Below are positions 1-8,689 of a stretch of 64,000 nucleotides of DNA, in pieces (the stretch's first letter is position 1; each line of letters opens with the position of its first letter). Below the pieces are notes generated by a model that was given only the letters and a program-made list of their open reading frames with translations, had not been told where the DNA came from and did not search any database. The position numbers and the translations under genes are program-made. Source of the stretch: Rhodococcus zopfii NBRC 100606 = JCM 9919 (GTDB taxonomy: Bacteria; Actinomycetota; Actinomycetes; Mycobacteriales; Mycobacteriaceae); assembly GCF_001895025.1 (NCBI RefSeq), contig NZ_BCXI01000009.1, forward strand, positions 1 to 64,000, given 5' to 3'.

Positions 1-9
1 GAAGCGCGG

Positions 10-1173
10 TCAACGTTGGAATCCTCCCGGTCCGAACGGCGGCTGGTGGGGTGCAGGCGCCCCCGGTGGGTACTGCTGCGGCGCATACCCGGCCTGCTGG
101 TACTGCTGCGACTGCGGGTACTGCTGCGGCGGGTACTGGTGCTGCGGCGGGTACTGCTGCTGCGGCGCATACCCGGGCTGGACGAAACCCGGCGGGGGCG
201 GTCCCTGCTGCGGATATCCGGTCGTCGCGGCATAGCGACCGCTGGTCATGGACAGGAACACCTGCTCGAGGTCGACGTGTTCGACGTGCGTGCCGAAGAC
301 CGTCACCTTCTGCTCGGTCGCCAGCGCCGCGATCCGCTCGGGTTCGGCCCCGGCGACCGCGAGCCGGCCGTCGCCCTGAATCTGCGCGTCCGTAATGCCG
401 GCGGCGGCGAGCGCCGCCGCGAGACGGGCCGGGTCCGAGCAGGCGACCAGGACACGTGCGCGGTATGCGTTGCGCAGATCCGCGGTGGTGCCCTGATGCA
501 CGAGCGTCCCGTTGCTGACGATCACGAGATGGTCGGCCATCTGCTCGACCTCCCGCAGGATGTGGCTGGAAACCAGCACCGTGCCGCCCGAGCGGGCATA
601 CGACAGCAGGAATTCGCGCAGCCACGCCATGCCCTCCGGATCGAGGCCGTTGGCGGGTTCGTCGAGCACCAGGTAGCGAGGTTGCCCGAGCAGTGCGGTT
701 GCCAGCGCCAGCCGCTGGCGCATGCCGAGAGAGAATTCGCCGGTGCGGCGGGTCGCGACCGAACCCAGACCGACCAGGTCGAGCATCGCCCGTGCCTGGG
801 TGAGCGGCACCCGCATCGCCGCGCAGTACACCTCGAGATGGGTGAGCGCCGTGTGCTTCGGGTGGGCGCCCTGCGCGTCGAGGACGGCACCGACGACCTG
901 CCCCGGCTGCTGCAGAGACGCGTGCGGGACGCCGTCGATCAGCGCGAGTCCCGCCGTGGGGCGTACCAGGCCGAGCAGCATCCGCAGCGTCGTCGTCTTG
1001 CCGGACCCGTTGGGTCCGAGGAATCCGGTGATCGATCCCGGCGGCACCGCGAACGAGAGGTTCGATACCGCGGGGATGTTCTTGTACGTCTTGGTCAGCC
1101 CCTGCACGGAGATTCCCGGCGGCGGGCCGGACACTGGGAACGCGTCCGGTGCCTGCGCGAACTGTGCGGTCAA
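10..1173 (-). CDS. ABC transporter ATP-binding protein with Q/P/Y-rich C-terminal tail
   Basis: This is the nucleotide-binding subunit of an ABC exporter of the drug-resistance/ABC-2 type; no permease gene lies next to it in the window. Walker A (GPNGSGKTT) is near residues 53-61. The signature is the variant SLGMRQR rather than LSGGQ, Walker B is YLVLDEP, the D-loop GLDPEG and the switch His SSH. From about residue 314 to the end (387) the protein is low-complexity, rich in Q, P, Y and G with QQYPPQ-like repeats, which is unusual for a cytosolic ATPase. I chose the TTG start at 1173 because GGGGGA lies about 7 nt upstream; a GTG nine codons earlier lacks a ribosome site. Substrate unknown. 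Confidence 0.85.
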   Translation of the reverse strand: MTAQFAQAPDAFPVSGPPPGISVQGLTKTYKNIPAVSNLSFAVPPGSITGFLGPNGSGKTTTLRMLLGLVRPTAGLALIDGVPHASLQQPGQVVGAVLDAQGAHPKHTALTHLEVYCAAMRVPLTQARAMLDLVGLGSVATRRTGEFSLGMRQRLALATALLGQPRYLVLDEPANGLDPEGMAWLREFLLSYARSGGTVLVSSHILREVEQMADHLVIVSNGTLVHQGTTADLRNAYRARVLVACSDPARLAAALAAAGITDAQIQGDGRLAVAGAEPERIAALATEQKVTVFGTHVEHVDLEQVFLSMTSGRYAATTGYPQQGPPPPGFVQPGYAPQQQYPPQHQYPPQQYPQSQQYQQAGYAPQQYPPGAPAPHQPPFGPGGFQR

Positions 1174-1215
1174 GAAGTTCCCCCGTCTCTGCCGGTGCAC
1201 GTGGTCGTCGCGAGC

Positions 1216-2055
1216 CTACGTGCCCGCATCCTCGGCTGCGGACGCCTGATGCTCGAGGAACGGAAGCACCGCGCCCAGGAACTCGGCGGGCGACTCGAGC
1301 TGGGGGCAGTGCCCGGCGTCGGGAATGATCACCACTCGCCGGTCCGGCCCGCTGACGACGCGGCGCGACGCCCGCGCCGGCGTGACCCGGTCGTGCGCAC
1401 CCCACAGCAGCAGTGTCGGCATCGTCAGCGCGTGCACCATCTGCGGTATCGGGAGCTTCCCGAGTTCGCGCACCGCGACCCGGCCGACCTGCAGCATCGT
1501 GTCCACCTGACGCCGGTCGGCGAAGTTGGCGGTGAACGCGGTCAGCGTCGCCGCATCCATCCGCTCCGGCCGGTGCAGCGCCGCACGGGTGTAGAACTCG
1601 CCGATCGCCCGTTGCATCACCGGCGCCGGAACCGGCCACGACAGCATCCGCGACACCCGGTCCAGGGGAAGCCGTGCGCTCTCCCTCCAGGCTCGGGGAA
1701 TTCCGGCGAGGCCCGGCATGTCCGACAGCACCACCCGGTCGGTGCGCCTCGGGTGCGCCGACGCGAATGCGAGCGCGGTGACGGCACCGAGCGAGTTGCC
1801 GATCACCGCGACCGGTTCGGTGCTGTCTGCGACGAGATCCGCAACGGTGTCGACATAGTGGTCGATCACCGGGGTCCGCCACTGCCCGGAACTGCGACCG
1901 AAACCGGGCAGATCCACGGTGAGCACCCGATATCGCTCGGCGAGCTCCGGTTCGACCTTGCACCATGTGCCGCCGTGATCGGAGTAGCCGTGCAGCAGCA
2001 CGACGGTCCGCGAGCCGGTTCCCGACTCGCGGACGTACACCGCCGGCGCGGACAT
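1216..2055 (-). CDS. alpha/beta hydrolase
   Basis: Alpha/beta-hydrolase-fold enzyme of 279 residues, probably an esterase, lipase or C-C hydrolase. The HGYSDHGGTW segment (residues 22-31) supplies the oxyanion-hole HG motif. The nucleophile elbow is GNSLG with Ser88; the acid is likely Asp222 (WGAHDRV) and the base His249 (DAGHC). The ATG at 2055 follows the stop of the upstream EcsC-family gene by a single base, so the two are almost certainly co-transcribed and translationally coupled. An in-frame extension upstream to 2211 exists but would overlap that gene by over 150 bases. Substrate cannot be inferred. Confidence 0.85.
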   Translation of the reverse strand: MSAPAVYVRESGTGSRTVVLLHGYSDHGGTWCKVEPELAERYRVLTVDLPGFGRSSGQWRTPVIDHYVDTVADLVADSTEPVAVIGNSLGAVTALAFASAHPRRTDRVVLSDMPGLAGIPRAWRESARLPLDRVSRMLSWPVPAPVMQRAIGEFYTRAALHRPERMDAATLTAFTANFADRRQVDTMLQVGRVAVRELGKLPIPQMVHALTMPTLLLWGAHDRVTPARASRRVVSGPDRRVVIIPDAGHCPQLESPAEFLGAVLPFLEHQASAAEDAGT

Positions 2056-2056
2056 G

Positions 2057-2788
2057 TCAGGAACCGCCGGCCGCCGCGGCGCTCGGCAGGGTCCCTGTGG
2101 CGCCCGGCGGGAGCGTGGCGTGCGCCTCCGGCCACTGCGCGGGGGGCGGACCGAATGCGGTCCGGGCGTTGCCGATCGTGCGCTTTCCGAGGGCGCGGTT
2201 ACCGGCACCACCGATGACCGCGCCGATCCCGGCGGGCACCAGCTTGCCGAGAATCAGTGCGCTGCGCTTGGCGAAGTACTTGCGGATGAACTTCTTGACC
2301 AGCGAATTGTTGACCATCCGCAGTTGTGCGCCGGGGATCTTCCCGGTGACCGCCGACGACCAGTTCTTCATCGTCGCGCCGGTCGCCTTGCTCACGACCT
2401 CCATGCCGGCCTCGCCGAGCGCCACGGCGAGGACCAGCGCTCGGCGCTGTTCGTGGTCGTGCGGGTGGATGCCGTGCACCGACGCGACGGCGAGCGTCAG
2501 CAGCGCCGACGCCTCGAGGAAGAACACCGTCTCGGCGCCGACGGCACCGACCGCGGTGAGGGTTCCGACACCGGGGAACGCCGCGGCCGCGCCGACCGCG
2601 GAACCGCTGCCCGTGACACCGGTCAGGAACATCTTCTCGAGCCGTTCGATGATCTGTGCGGGCGACTCGTCGGGATGCGCCTGGCGGACCCGGTCGACGT
2701 ACTTCGCGACCGCGGGGCCCTGCAGCCGGCTGCCGTTGTCGAGCAGCGTGATGATGAACTTCTCGATTGCCCCGACTCTCTCGCTCAT
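2057..2788 (-). CDS. EcsC family protein
   Basis: A 243-residue protein resembling the EcsC family, named after the third gene of the Bacillus ecs ABC-transporter locus; biochemical role unknown. The middle holds hydrophobic, Ala/Gly-rich segments (around GSGSAVGAAAAFPGVGTLTAVG and ETVFFLEASALLTLAVASVHG), consistent with membrane association, followed by a basic stretch (KKFIRKYFAKR). The ATG at 2788 is preceded by AAAGG about 8 nt upstream, so the in-frame extension to 2905 is rejected. It is the first gene of a two-gene unit with the alpha/beta hydrolase and is divergent from the AraC regulator. Confidence 0.75.
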   Translation of the reverse strand: MSERVGAIEKFIITLLDNGSRLQGPAVAKYVDRVRQAHPDESPAQIIERLEKMFLTGVTGSGSAVGAAAAFPGVGTLTAVGAVGAETVFFLEASALLTLAVASVHGIHPHDHEQRRALVLAVALGEAGMEVVSKATGATMKNWSSAVTGKIPGAQLRMVNNSLVKKFIRKYFAKRSALILGKLVPAGIGAVIGGAGNRALGKRTIGNARTAFGPPPAQWPEAHATLPPGATGTLPSAAAAGGS

Positions 2789-2924
2789 CGCTGTGCCTTT
2801 CGTGTCGCGGACTTTCGTGTGTCGCGGCCCTGCGCTTCCCGTCGCGGGTGTGCACGGCCGACTATAGATATTTCCGGTGACAAGCCGGTAGGAATGCCAC
2901 CGCACCGCGTCTACGCTGGCGATT

Positions 2925-3794
2925 GTGCCGGGACTCTCCGACGGAGCGCGACGACGGCCGCCGCCGCCGCTGCGCCGGTACGTGCGCTGGTACGACGGCT
3001 ACCGCCTCACCGACTTCCCTGCGGGTGAGCATCTGGGACTGCCCTCGCAGGACCTGACGATCGTGCTGACGATCGGTGCGCCCCTCGAGCTGGCCCGTGC
3101 GGCGGCGCCCGGACAACGGCCCGGCACCTTCGGGGCACTCGCGAGCGGCCTGACGACCGCACCGGTGACGATCGCGCACGACGGCAACCAGCACGGCATC
3201 CAGCTGGCGATGACCCCGGCCGGTGCCCGCGTCCTGCTCGGCATACCGGCGGGGGCGCTCGGAGCGTGGGTCGTCGAGCTCGAGGATGTGCTCGGCGCCG
3301 GCGCCCGGGAACTGCAGGACCGTGTCGCCGCGACCGACGAATGGCCGGAGCGGTTCGCGGTGCTCGACGACGTGCTCGGCCGCCTCGCACGCCGTGCGGG
3401 TCATCCGGGCGGTATCGACACGCGTCTCGCGCGAGCGTGGCAGCAGCTCACCTCCACCGATGGTCCGGGGGTGCGGGCCGTCGCCGACGACATCGGCTGG
3501 AGCCGTCGTCATCTCACCGGCCGATTCACCGCCGAATACGGGATCGGCCCGAAGGACGCGGCACGGCTGGCCCGGTTCGACCGCTCCCGCGAACTGCTGC
3601 GCACGCCCGGCCGGCGCCGCCTCGCGGACGTCGCGGCGCGCGCCGGCTACTACGACCAGGCGCACCTGGCCCGCGACTGGCGCGACCTCGCCGGGGTGCC
3701 GCCGTCGCAGTGGATGGACGACGAGGTGTTCCCAATCGTCCAAGAGGTGTTCCCAATCGTCCAAGACGAGGGCGGTCCTCCGGGCGCAGGCTAG
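2925..3794 (+). CDS. AraC-family transcriptional regulator
   Basis: Transcriptional regulator of 289 residues from a GTG start. The N-terminal half is an effector-type region and the C-terminal ~110 residues hold two helix-turn-helix motifs (GVRAVADDIGWSRRHLTGRF and LADVAARAGYYDQAHLARDW) ending in the AraC-typical AGVPPSQWM. Residues 267-280 are a perfectly duplicated heptapeptide (EVFPIVQ twice) from a 21-bp direct repeat; relatives normally carry a single copy of this tail. The VOC-family gene starts 5 bases after the stop, so they probably form an operon and the VOC protein may be a target. Regulatory ligand unknown. Confidence 0.88.
   Translation: MPGLSDGARRRPPPPLRRYVRWYDGYRLTDFPAGEHLGLPSQDLTIVLTIGAPLELARAAAPGQRPGTFGALASGLTTAPVTIAHDGNQHGIQLAMTPAGARVLLGIPAGALGAWVVELEDVLGAGARELQDRVAATDEWPERFAVLDDVLGRLARRAGHPGGIDTRLARAWQQLTSTDGPGVRAVADDIGWSRRHLTGRFTAEYGIGPKDAARLARFDRSRELLRTPGRRRLADVAARAGYYDQAHLARDWRDLAGVPPSQWMDDEVFPIVQEVFPIVQDEGGPPGAG
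3723..3764 (+). repeat. perfect 21-bp tandem duplication inside the AraC gene
   Basis: Two identical 21-bp units (3723-3743 and 3744-3764), in frame, each encoding EVFPIVQ near the C-terminus of the AraC-family protein. There is no silent divergence between the copies, which suggests a recent slippage or recombination event. Confidence 0.97.
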
Positions 3795-3799
3795 GTGAC

Positions 3800-4234
3800 A
3801 TGACCACCAACGACATGACCACGACAGCAACCACCACAGCACTGTTTCCGTGTTTCACCTACGACGATGCGCGCGGCGCAATCCGCTTCCTGGTCGAGGC
3901 GTTCGGGTTCGTCGAGGCGGCCGTCTACGGCGAGGGCGACCGCGTCGACCACGCCGAACTGGCTTGGCCGTACGGAGGCGCCGTGATGCTCGGTTCGGGC
4001 GGTCGCGACGACAGCCCGGTCGAGATGCCGGCCGGCACCGGTTCCGCCTATCTCGTGGTGCCCGACGCCGCGACCGTCGACGCCCTGTACGACCGGGCCG
4101 TCGCCCACGGCGCGACGGTCACGCGCGGCATCCGCGACGAGGACTACGGATCGCACGGGTTCACGTGCCGCGACCCGCAGGGCGTCCACTGGAGTTTCGG
4201 CACCTACCGGGGTCAGGCCGCCAGCGGCGTGTGA
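3800..4234 (+). CDS. VOC (glyoxalase/bleomycin-resistance fold) protein
   Basis: A 144-residue protein with the two beta-alpha-beta-beta-beta halves of vicinal-oxygen-chelate proteins. It opens with FPCFTYDDARGAIRFLVEAFGF and closes with GFTCRDPQGVHWSFGTY, typical of the PhnB-like/glyoxalase-like branch without proven enzyme activity. The ATG at 3800 is 5 bases after the AraC stop; a second ATG six codons in is also possible. The 3' end overlaps the convergent thiol-transferase gene by 22 bases. Function in vivo cannot be assigned; stress or antibiotic sequestration roles are typical of the family. Confidence 0.8.
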   Translation: MTTNDMTTTATTTALFPCFTYDDARGAIRFLVEAFGFVEAAVYGEGDRVDHAELAWPYGGAVMLGSGGRDDSPVEMPAGTGSAYLVVPDAATVDALYDRAVAHGATVTRGIRDEDYGSHGFTCRDPQGVHWSFGTYRGQAASGV

Positions 4235-5256
4235 GCGCTCGGGACCTGTTCGGTCGCATGGGGAGGGGGCGGTGGAGTGCCGTCCCCGAACGGCCGGCCA
4301 CCGAGCGCGTCCCGTCCGTGCGGGGTGAGCCAGCCGGACAGGTCCGGCCCCTTCGGCACGATCCGGGTCGGGTTGATGTCGGTGTGCACGAGGTAGTAGT
4401 GCTGCTTGATCTGCACAAAGTCGATCGTGTCGCCGAAACCGGGCGTGGTGAACAGGTCTCGCGCATACCCCCACAGGGCGGGAAACGAGGTGAGCAGCCC
4501 GCGGTTGCACTTGAAGTGCCCGTGGTAGACCGCGTCGAACCGGGCCAGGGTCGTGAACAGCCGGACGTCCGCCTCGGTGATGGTGTCACCGACCAGGTAG
4601 CGACGCGTGGCGAGCCGCTCCTCGAGCCAATCGAGCCGCGCGAACAGGCTGTCGAACGCCGCGTCGTAGGCGTCCTGTGACCCGGCGAAACCGCACCGGT
4701 AGACGCCGTTGTTCACGTCCCGGTACACCAGATCGGCGACCTCGTCGATCTCGGCGCGCAGCGCCTCCGGATACAGGTCGGGGGCACCCGGGCGGTGGAA
4801 CCGGGTCCACTCGGTGGACAGGTCGAGCGTCATCTGCGCGAAGTCGTTGGTGACGACCCGGTCGCTGCCGACCTCCACGATCGCCGGGACGGTGATGCCG
4901 CGCGCGTAGCCGGGATCCCGCGCGAAGTACGCCTCCTGCAGCCGTTCGATGCCGAGCACCGGGTCGACACGTCCGGGATCGAGATCGAACGTCCAACTGC
5001 GGCGATCGTGGGTAGGACCGCACAACCCCAGCGACAGCGCGTCCTCGAGTCCCAGCAGCCGGCGCACGATCAGCGCGCGATTCGCCCACGGGCAGGCCCG
5101 CGCGGCAACCAGCCGATAACGACCGGACTCGACCGGATATCCGTCGCGGCCGTCCGCGGTGATCCGGGTCGTCAGGTAACGGGTGTCGCGGTCGAATTCG
5201 CCGGCCTCGACATAGCTGCCGGATTCCGTGTCACCGGAATCGGACCGTTCGGTCAC
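4213..5256 (-). CDS. glutathionyl-hydroquinone-reductase-like (Ecm4/YqjG family) protein
   Basis: Omega/xi-class glutathione-transferase-like enzyme of 347 residues that in characterised relatives reduces glutathionyl-hydroquinones. The thioredoxin-fold half carries CPWANR with the likely catalytic Cys55. The all-helical half holds YLVGDTITEADVRLFTTLARFD and the Tyr-rich QIKQHYYLVHTDINP segment typical of the family. Actinobacteria of this group generally use mycothiol rather than glutathione, so the true thiol partner may be mycothiol (inference). GTG start at 5256 with GGAAGGAGA just upstream. The last ~20 residues are Pro/His-rich and overlap the VOC gene on the other strand. Confidence 0.88.
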   Translation of the reverse strand: MTERSDSGDTESGSYVEAGEFDRDTRYLTTRITADGRDGYPVESGRYRLVAARACPWANRALIVRRLLGLEDALSLGLCGPTHDRRSWTFDLDPGRVDPVLGIERLQEAYFARDPGYARGITVPAIVEVGSDRVVTNDFAQMTLDLSTEWTRFHRPGAPDLYPEALRAEIDEVADLVYRDVNNGVYRCGFAGSQDAYDAAFDSLFARLDWLEERLATRRYLVGDTITEADVRLFTTLARFDAVYHGHFKCNRGLLTSFPALWGYARDLFTTPGFGDTIDFVQIKQHYYLVHTDINPTRIVPKGPDLSGWLTPHGRDALGGRPFGDGTPPPPPHATEQVPSAHTPLAA

Positions 5257-5281
5257 GGGATCTCCTTCCGTGCGGAGTTGA

Positions 5282-5968
5282 CTACACGCTATCTCGCAGT
5301 TGCACCGTCAGGTGGCTTCCGCACTCCTCGTATCCCAGGGTGGCGGCCAGACCGCGCCCGGCGAGATTGTCCCGACGGACCCGCCACTGCGGAACCAGCC
5401 CCGCATCCAGCGCGTCGTGCGTCGCCAGGGTCGCGACGGTCGCGGCCAGGCCCAGCCGCCGATGCTCGGGGACGGTCAGCGCCACCACGTCGGCGAGGAT
5501 CGCGTGGATTTCGCCGTATCCGGCCGCGGAGAGCGGGTGGTGGTCGTCGTCGAGGAGCACGAACACGCGGTCGCCGTCGGCGGGCGTGGCGTCGATCGTG
5601 TCGTCCGGCGGGCAGCGGCGCCGCAGTTCGGCGAGGTCGCGGGCGTCGTGCGAGATCAGCGGATCACGTACCCGGCTCGCGTCGACCCAGTCCGCGCAGT
5701 AGTGCAGCACGTGGGTCCGGGCACCGTGACCGCCCGTCGCCGTCCGCACCGTCGACGCGTCGAGCGCGGTGTCGGGGATGTGCGCGAGTGCGGCGACGGC
5801 GTCGCCGGGTCCGACCACGGCGGTCGTCTCACCCAGACGCAGCACTTGCAGCCGGTCGGCGGTATCGTCCACGCGCGTCACACGCCCACCCGCGGTGAGC
5901 GCGTCGTCGTCGAGAGCGAGTTCACGGCACCAGGCGAGCTGCACGATGTCCAGGAGATGTCGTTCCAC
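5282..5968 (-). CDS. GNAT-family N-acetyltransferase
   Basis: A 228-residue protein whose C-terminal part matches the GCN5-related acetyltransferase fold: YGEIHAILADVVALTVPEHRRLGLAATVATLA contains the acetyl-CoA-binding motif A (RRLGLA). It is followed by the motif B region WRVRRDNLAGRGLAATLGYEECG. The N-terminal ~100 residues are less conserved in appearance. It starts with GTG, 38 bases from the divergently transcribed MFS exporter, and lies 25 bases upstream of the thiol-transferase gene in the same orientation, so they may be co-transcribed. Acceptor substrate unknown. Confidence 0.82.
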   Translation of the reverse strand: MERHLLDIVQLAWCRELALDDDALTAGGRVTRVDDTADRLQVLRLGETTAVVGPGDAVAALAHIPDTALDASTVRTATGGHGARTHVLHYCADWVDASRVRDPLISHDARDLAELRRRCPPDDTIDATPADGDRVFVLLDDDHHPLSAAGYGEIHAILADVVALTVPEHRRLGLAATVATLATHDALDAGLVPQWRVRRDNLAGRGLAATLGYEECGSHLTVQLRDSV

Positions 5969-6006
5969 GCGGCTACCGTAGACCCGCGTAAGCGGAAGGA
6001 GAGTGC

Positions 6007-7479
6007 GTGAACACCAAGCCCGAACCGTGGCCGGCGCTGTGGGCGCTGTGTCTCGGGTTCTTCATGATCATGGTGGACGGCACGATCGTGGCCGTCGCCA
6101 ATCCGGTGATCATGCGGGAGCTGGATTCCGACATCAACTCCGTCGTGTGGGTGACGAGCGCGTATCTGCTGGCATACGCGGTGCCGCTGCTGGTCACCGG
6201 TCGCCTCGGCGACCGCTTCGGCCCCAAGCGCGTCTACCTGGCGGGCCTGGTGCTGTTCACCGCCGCGTCGCTGTGGTGCGGCCTGTCCGGCACCATCGAG
6301 GTCCTCATCGTGGCGCGGGTGTTCCAGGGATTGGGAGCGGCGCTGATGTCGCCGCAGACGATGGCGGTCATCACCCGCATCTTCCCGCCGGAACGGCGCG
6401 GCGCCGCCATGGGCATGTGGGGTGCGGTGGCCGGTGTCGCGACCCTCGTCGGTCCGCTCGCCGGCGGCGCCCTCGTCGACGGGCTGGGCTGGGAGTGGAT
6501 CTTCTTCGTCAACGTTCCCGTCGGCATCCTCGCGTTCGTGATGGCGGTGCGGCTGGTGCCGAACCTGGAGACGCACTCGCACACGTTCGATCTGCTGGGT
6601 GTTGCGCTCAGCGGCGCGGGCATGTTCCTGCTGGTGTTCGGCATCCAGGAAGGCAACTCGTACGACTGGTCCGCGAAGGTATGGGGCTTCATCGTGGCCG
6701 GCGTGGTGCTGCTCGTGGTGTTCGTCCTGTACCAGGCGCGGATGCGGGGTGAGCCGCTCGTGCCGCTCGACCTCTTCCGCGACCGCAACTTCTCACTCGC
6801 GAACGTCGGGATCGTGTCGATCGGTTTCGCGGTCACCGCGATGACGTTGCCGCTGATGTTCTATGCGCAGGCGGTGCGCGGGCTCAGCCCGACCGGTTCG
6901 GCGCTGCTGATGGTGCCGATGGCGTTGTTCACCGGCATTCTCGCGCCGTTCGTCGGCCGTCTCGTGGACCGGGTGCATCCGCGCTACATCGCGGGCACCG
7001 GATTCGCACTGCTGGCGATCGCGCTGCTGTGGCTGGCGGTGGTGATGACGCCGGATTCGCCGACGTGGTCGCTGCTGCTGCCGTCCGCCCTGATGGGTAT
7101 CGCGATGACCGGAATCTGGTCGCCGTTGTCGGCGACCGCGACGAACCACCTGGCACCGCGGCAGGCCGGGGCCGGTTCCGGTGTCTACAACACCATCCGG
7201 CAGATCGGCGCGGTACTGGGCAGCGCCGCGATCGGCGCTCTGATGACCTCGCGGCTTGCAGCCGAGGGGATGGGCGGGGGCGCTTCCGAGATGAATGCGG
7301 CCGTGCTGCCGGAGCAGCTGCACGAACCGTTCTCGACGGCGATGGCCCAATCGATGTGGCTGCCCGCCGCGGTACTCGTCGTCGGGCTCGTCGCGTCGCT
7401 GTTCTTCGCCCGGCCGCACAGTCAGTTGAAGAAGCCCGCGGACACCGATCCGGACACTGCGGACGCCACACACGGCTGA
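6007..7479 (+). CDS. DHA2-family MFS drug:proton antiporter
   Basis: A 490-residue integral membrane protein with 14 predicted transmembrane helices (EmrB/QacA branch), exporting drugs or other amphiphilic compounds in exchange for protons. Motif A is visible as GRLGDRFGPKR in the loop after helix 2, the acidic residue of motif D1 in MVDGTIVAVANPVI, and antiporter motif C in helix 5 (GPLAGGALVDGLGWEWIFF). The GTG at 6007 has AAGGAGAG 5-6 nt upstream. It is divergent from the GNAT gene across 38 bases. No dedicated regulator is adjacent, so the substrate is not predictable. Confidence 0.92.
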   Translation: MNTKPEPWPALWALCLGFFMIMVDGTIVAVANPVIMRELDSDINSVVWVTSAYLLAYAVPLLVTGRLGDRFGPKRVYLAGLVLFTAASLWCGLSGTIEVLIVARVFQGLGAALMSPQTMAVITRIFPPERRGAAMGMWGAVAGVATLVGPLAGGALVDGLGWEWIFFVNVPVGILAFVMAVRLVPNLETHSHTFDLLGVALSGAGMFLLVFGIQEGNSYDWSAKVWGFIVAGVVLLVVFVLYQARMRGEPLVPLDLFRDRNFSLANVGIVSIGFAVTAMTLPLMFYAQAVRGLSPTGSALLMVPMALFTGILAPFVGRLVDRVHPRYIAGTGFALLAIALLWLAVVMTPDSPTWSLLLPSALMGIAMTGIWSPLSATATNHLAPRQAGAGSGVYNTIRQIGAVLGSAAIGALMTSRLAAEGMGGGASEMNAAVLPEQLHEPFSTAMAQSMWLPAAVLVVGLVASLFFARPHSQLKKPADTDPDTADATHG

Positions 7480-7550
7480 GGCGACCGAACCCACCCCGAA
7501 ATGTGATGCACGCCATATAGTGCGAGTCACGCAGACGATCGGAGGTGGCG

Positions 7551-8603
7551 ATGTCGCCGGCGTTGGTGCAGTTTTCCGGTGGTGCCGAATGGCTGCGCGA
7601 CGAACGCGTCACCCGGCACGCGGGCGTTTTCCGGTACGAGGGTCTCGAGCCGTGCCTGGCCGAGCTCCTCGACCGCAGCGCGCTGCGGTACTCGCAGCGC
7701 GTCGCTGCCGTCGACCGGTCCGGTCACGGCATCACCTACCGCGGACTGTGGGCCGCGGCCGCCCGCGTTGCCGGCGGCCTGCTGGACCAGGGTGTCGGCC
7801 CCGCCGACCGTGTCGTCGTGCACTTCCGCAACGGATTCGACTGGCTCCACGCGTTTCTCGGTGTCGTCCTGGCCGGTGGTGTGCCGGTTCTGCCGGATCC
7901 GACGTGCAGCGACGCCGAGCTCGAATGGATCGTCGCCGACAGCGGCGCGATCGTTCTGCTCGACGGGGACCTGCCCGACGGGGTCGCGTTCCTCGACGGC
8001 GGTGCCTCACCCGACGAGCTGGCACTGCTCTACTACGTGCGCAAATGCGGCGGGGGACTGCACGGCGTCGAACTGAGCAACGAGAACATCCTGTCCACCA
8101 TCGAAGCGGTCGTCCACGCGATGGATCTCGGCGTCGGCGGGGTGCGCACCGTGATCACCGCGCCGCTGTCCACCGCCGTCGGATGCGGTGTGCAACTGTT
8201 GCCCACCCTGTCGGTCGGCGGCACCGTCGTCGCGGCCGGGGCGCGCGGCATCCGGGTGCCGTGGCGGCACCTGCGTGCCTCGTTCCCCACGGCCCGTTGC
8301 GTGCGCGGCTGGGGTGTCGCCGAGACCGGCGGGATCGGGCTGGTGCTGCCCACCGAGTTCCGGCAACGGCATCCCCGCAGCATCGGGATTCCGTTCGGCG
8401 GAATGGAGGTCGCGCTGCTCGGACCCGACGCCGAACGCGGCGTCGGTGAACTGCTGTGCCGCGGCCCGAGTGTGGCCCGGCGGTACTGGAACGATCCGCA
8501 ATCCACCGCCGAGACGTTCGGTGACGGCTGGTTCCGCACCGGCGATCAGGTGCAGATCGACGACGACGGGTTCGTCACCCAGCTAGCGGTACGGGTGTCG
8601 TGA
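7551..8603 (+). CDS. degenerate, C-terminally truncated AMP-binding (acyl-CoA ligase-like) protein
   Basis: A 350-residue protein related to the N-terminal domain of acyl-CoA ligases ([53 protein letters not shown]). Two things are missing. The ATP-binding P-loop, normally YTSGTTGxPKG, reads [17 protein letters not shown] at about residues 161-177. The protein also stops right after the TGD motif, without the mobile C-terminal domain and its catalytic Lys. It is therefore probably not an active ligase: either a decaying gene or a repurposed acyl-binding protein. ATG at 7551 with GGAGG 5 nt upstream. A crotonase follows 86 bases downstream, suggesting a former fatty-acid catabolic pair. Confidence 0.8.
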   Translation: MSPALVQFSGGAEWLRDERVTRHAGVFRYEGLEPCLAELLDRSALRYSQRVAAVDRSGHGITYRGLWAAAARVAGGLLDQGVGPADRVVVHFRNGFDWLHAFLGVVLAGGVPVLPDPTCSDAELEWIVADSGAIVLLDGDLPDGVAFLDGGASPDELALLYYVRKCGGGLHGVELSNENILSTIEAVVHAMDLGVGGVRTVITAPLSTAVGCGVQLLPTLSVGGTVVAAGARGIRVPWRHLRASFPTARCVRGWGVAETGGIGLVLPTEFRQRHPRSIGIPFGGMEVALLGPDAERGVGELLCRGPSVARRYWNDPQSTAETFGDGWFRTGDQVQIDDDGFVTQLAVRVS

Positions 8604-8689
8604 TGTGATGCGGACTCCGGTATACAGCTGATGTGCCGTGGCCCATGCCGGGTCGGCGCATCCGATCCGCCCAGTGGAGGTATACGCAC

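Noticed and set aside
16-2217. 733-codon open frame on the plus strand
   Set aside because: Antisense to three well-supported minus-strand genes, Arg-rich composition typical of high-G+C shadow frames, and no family motifs.
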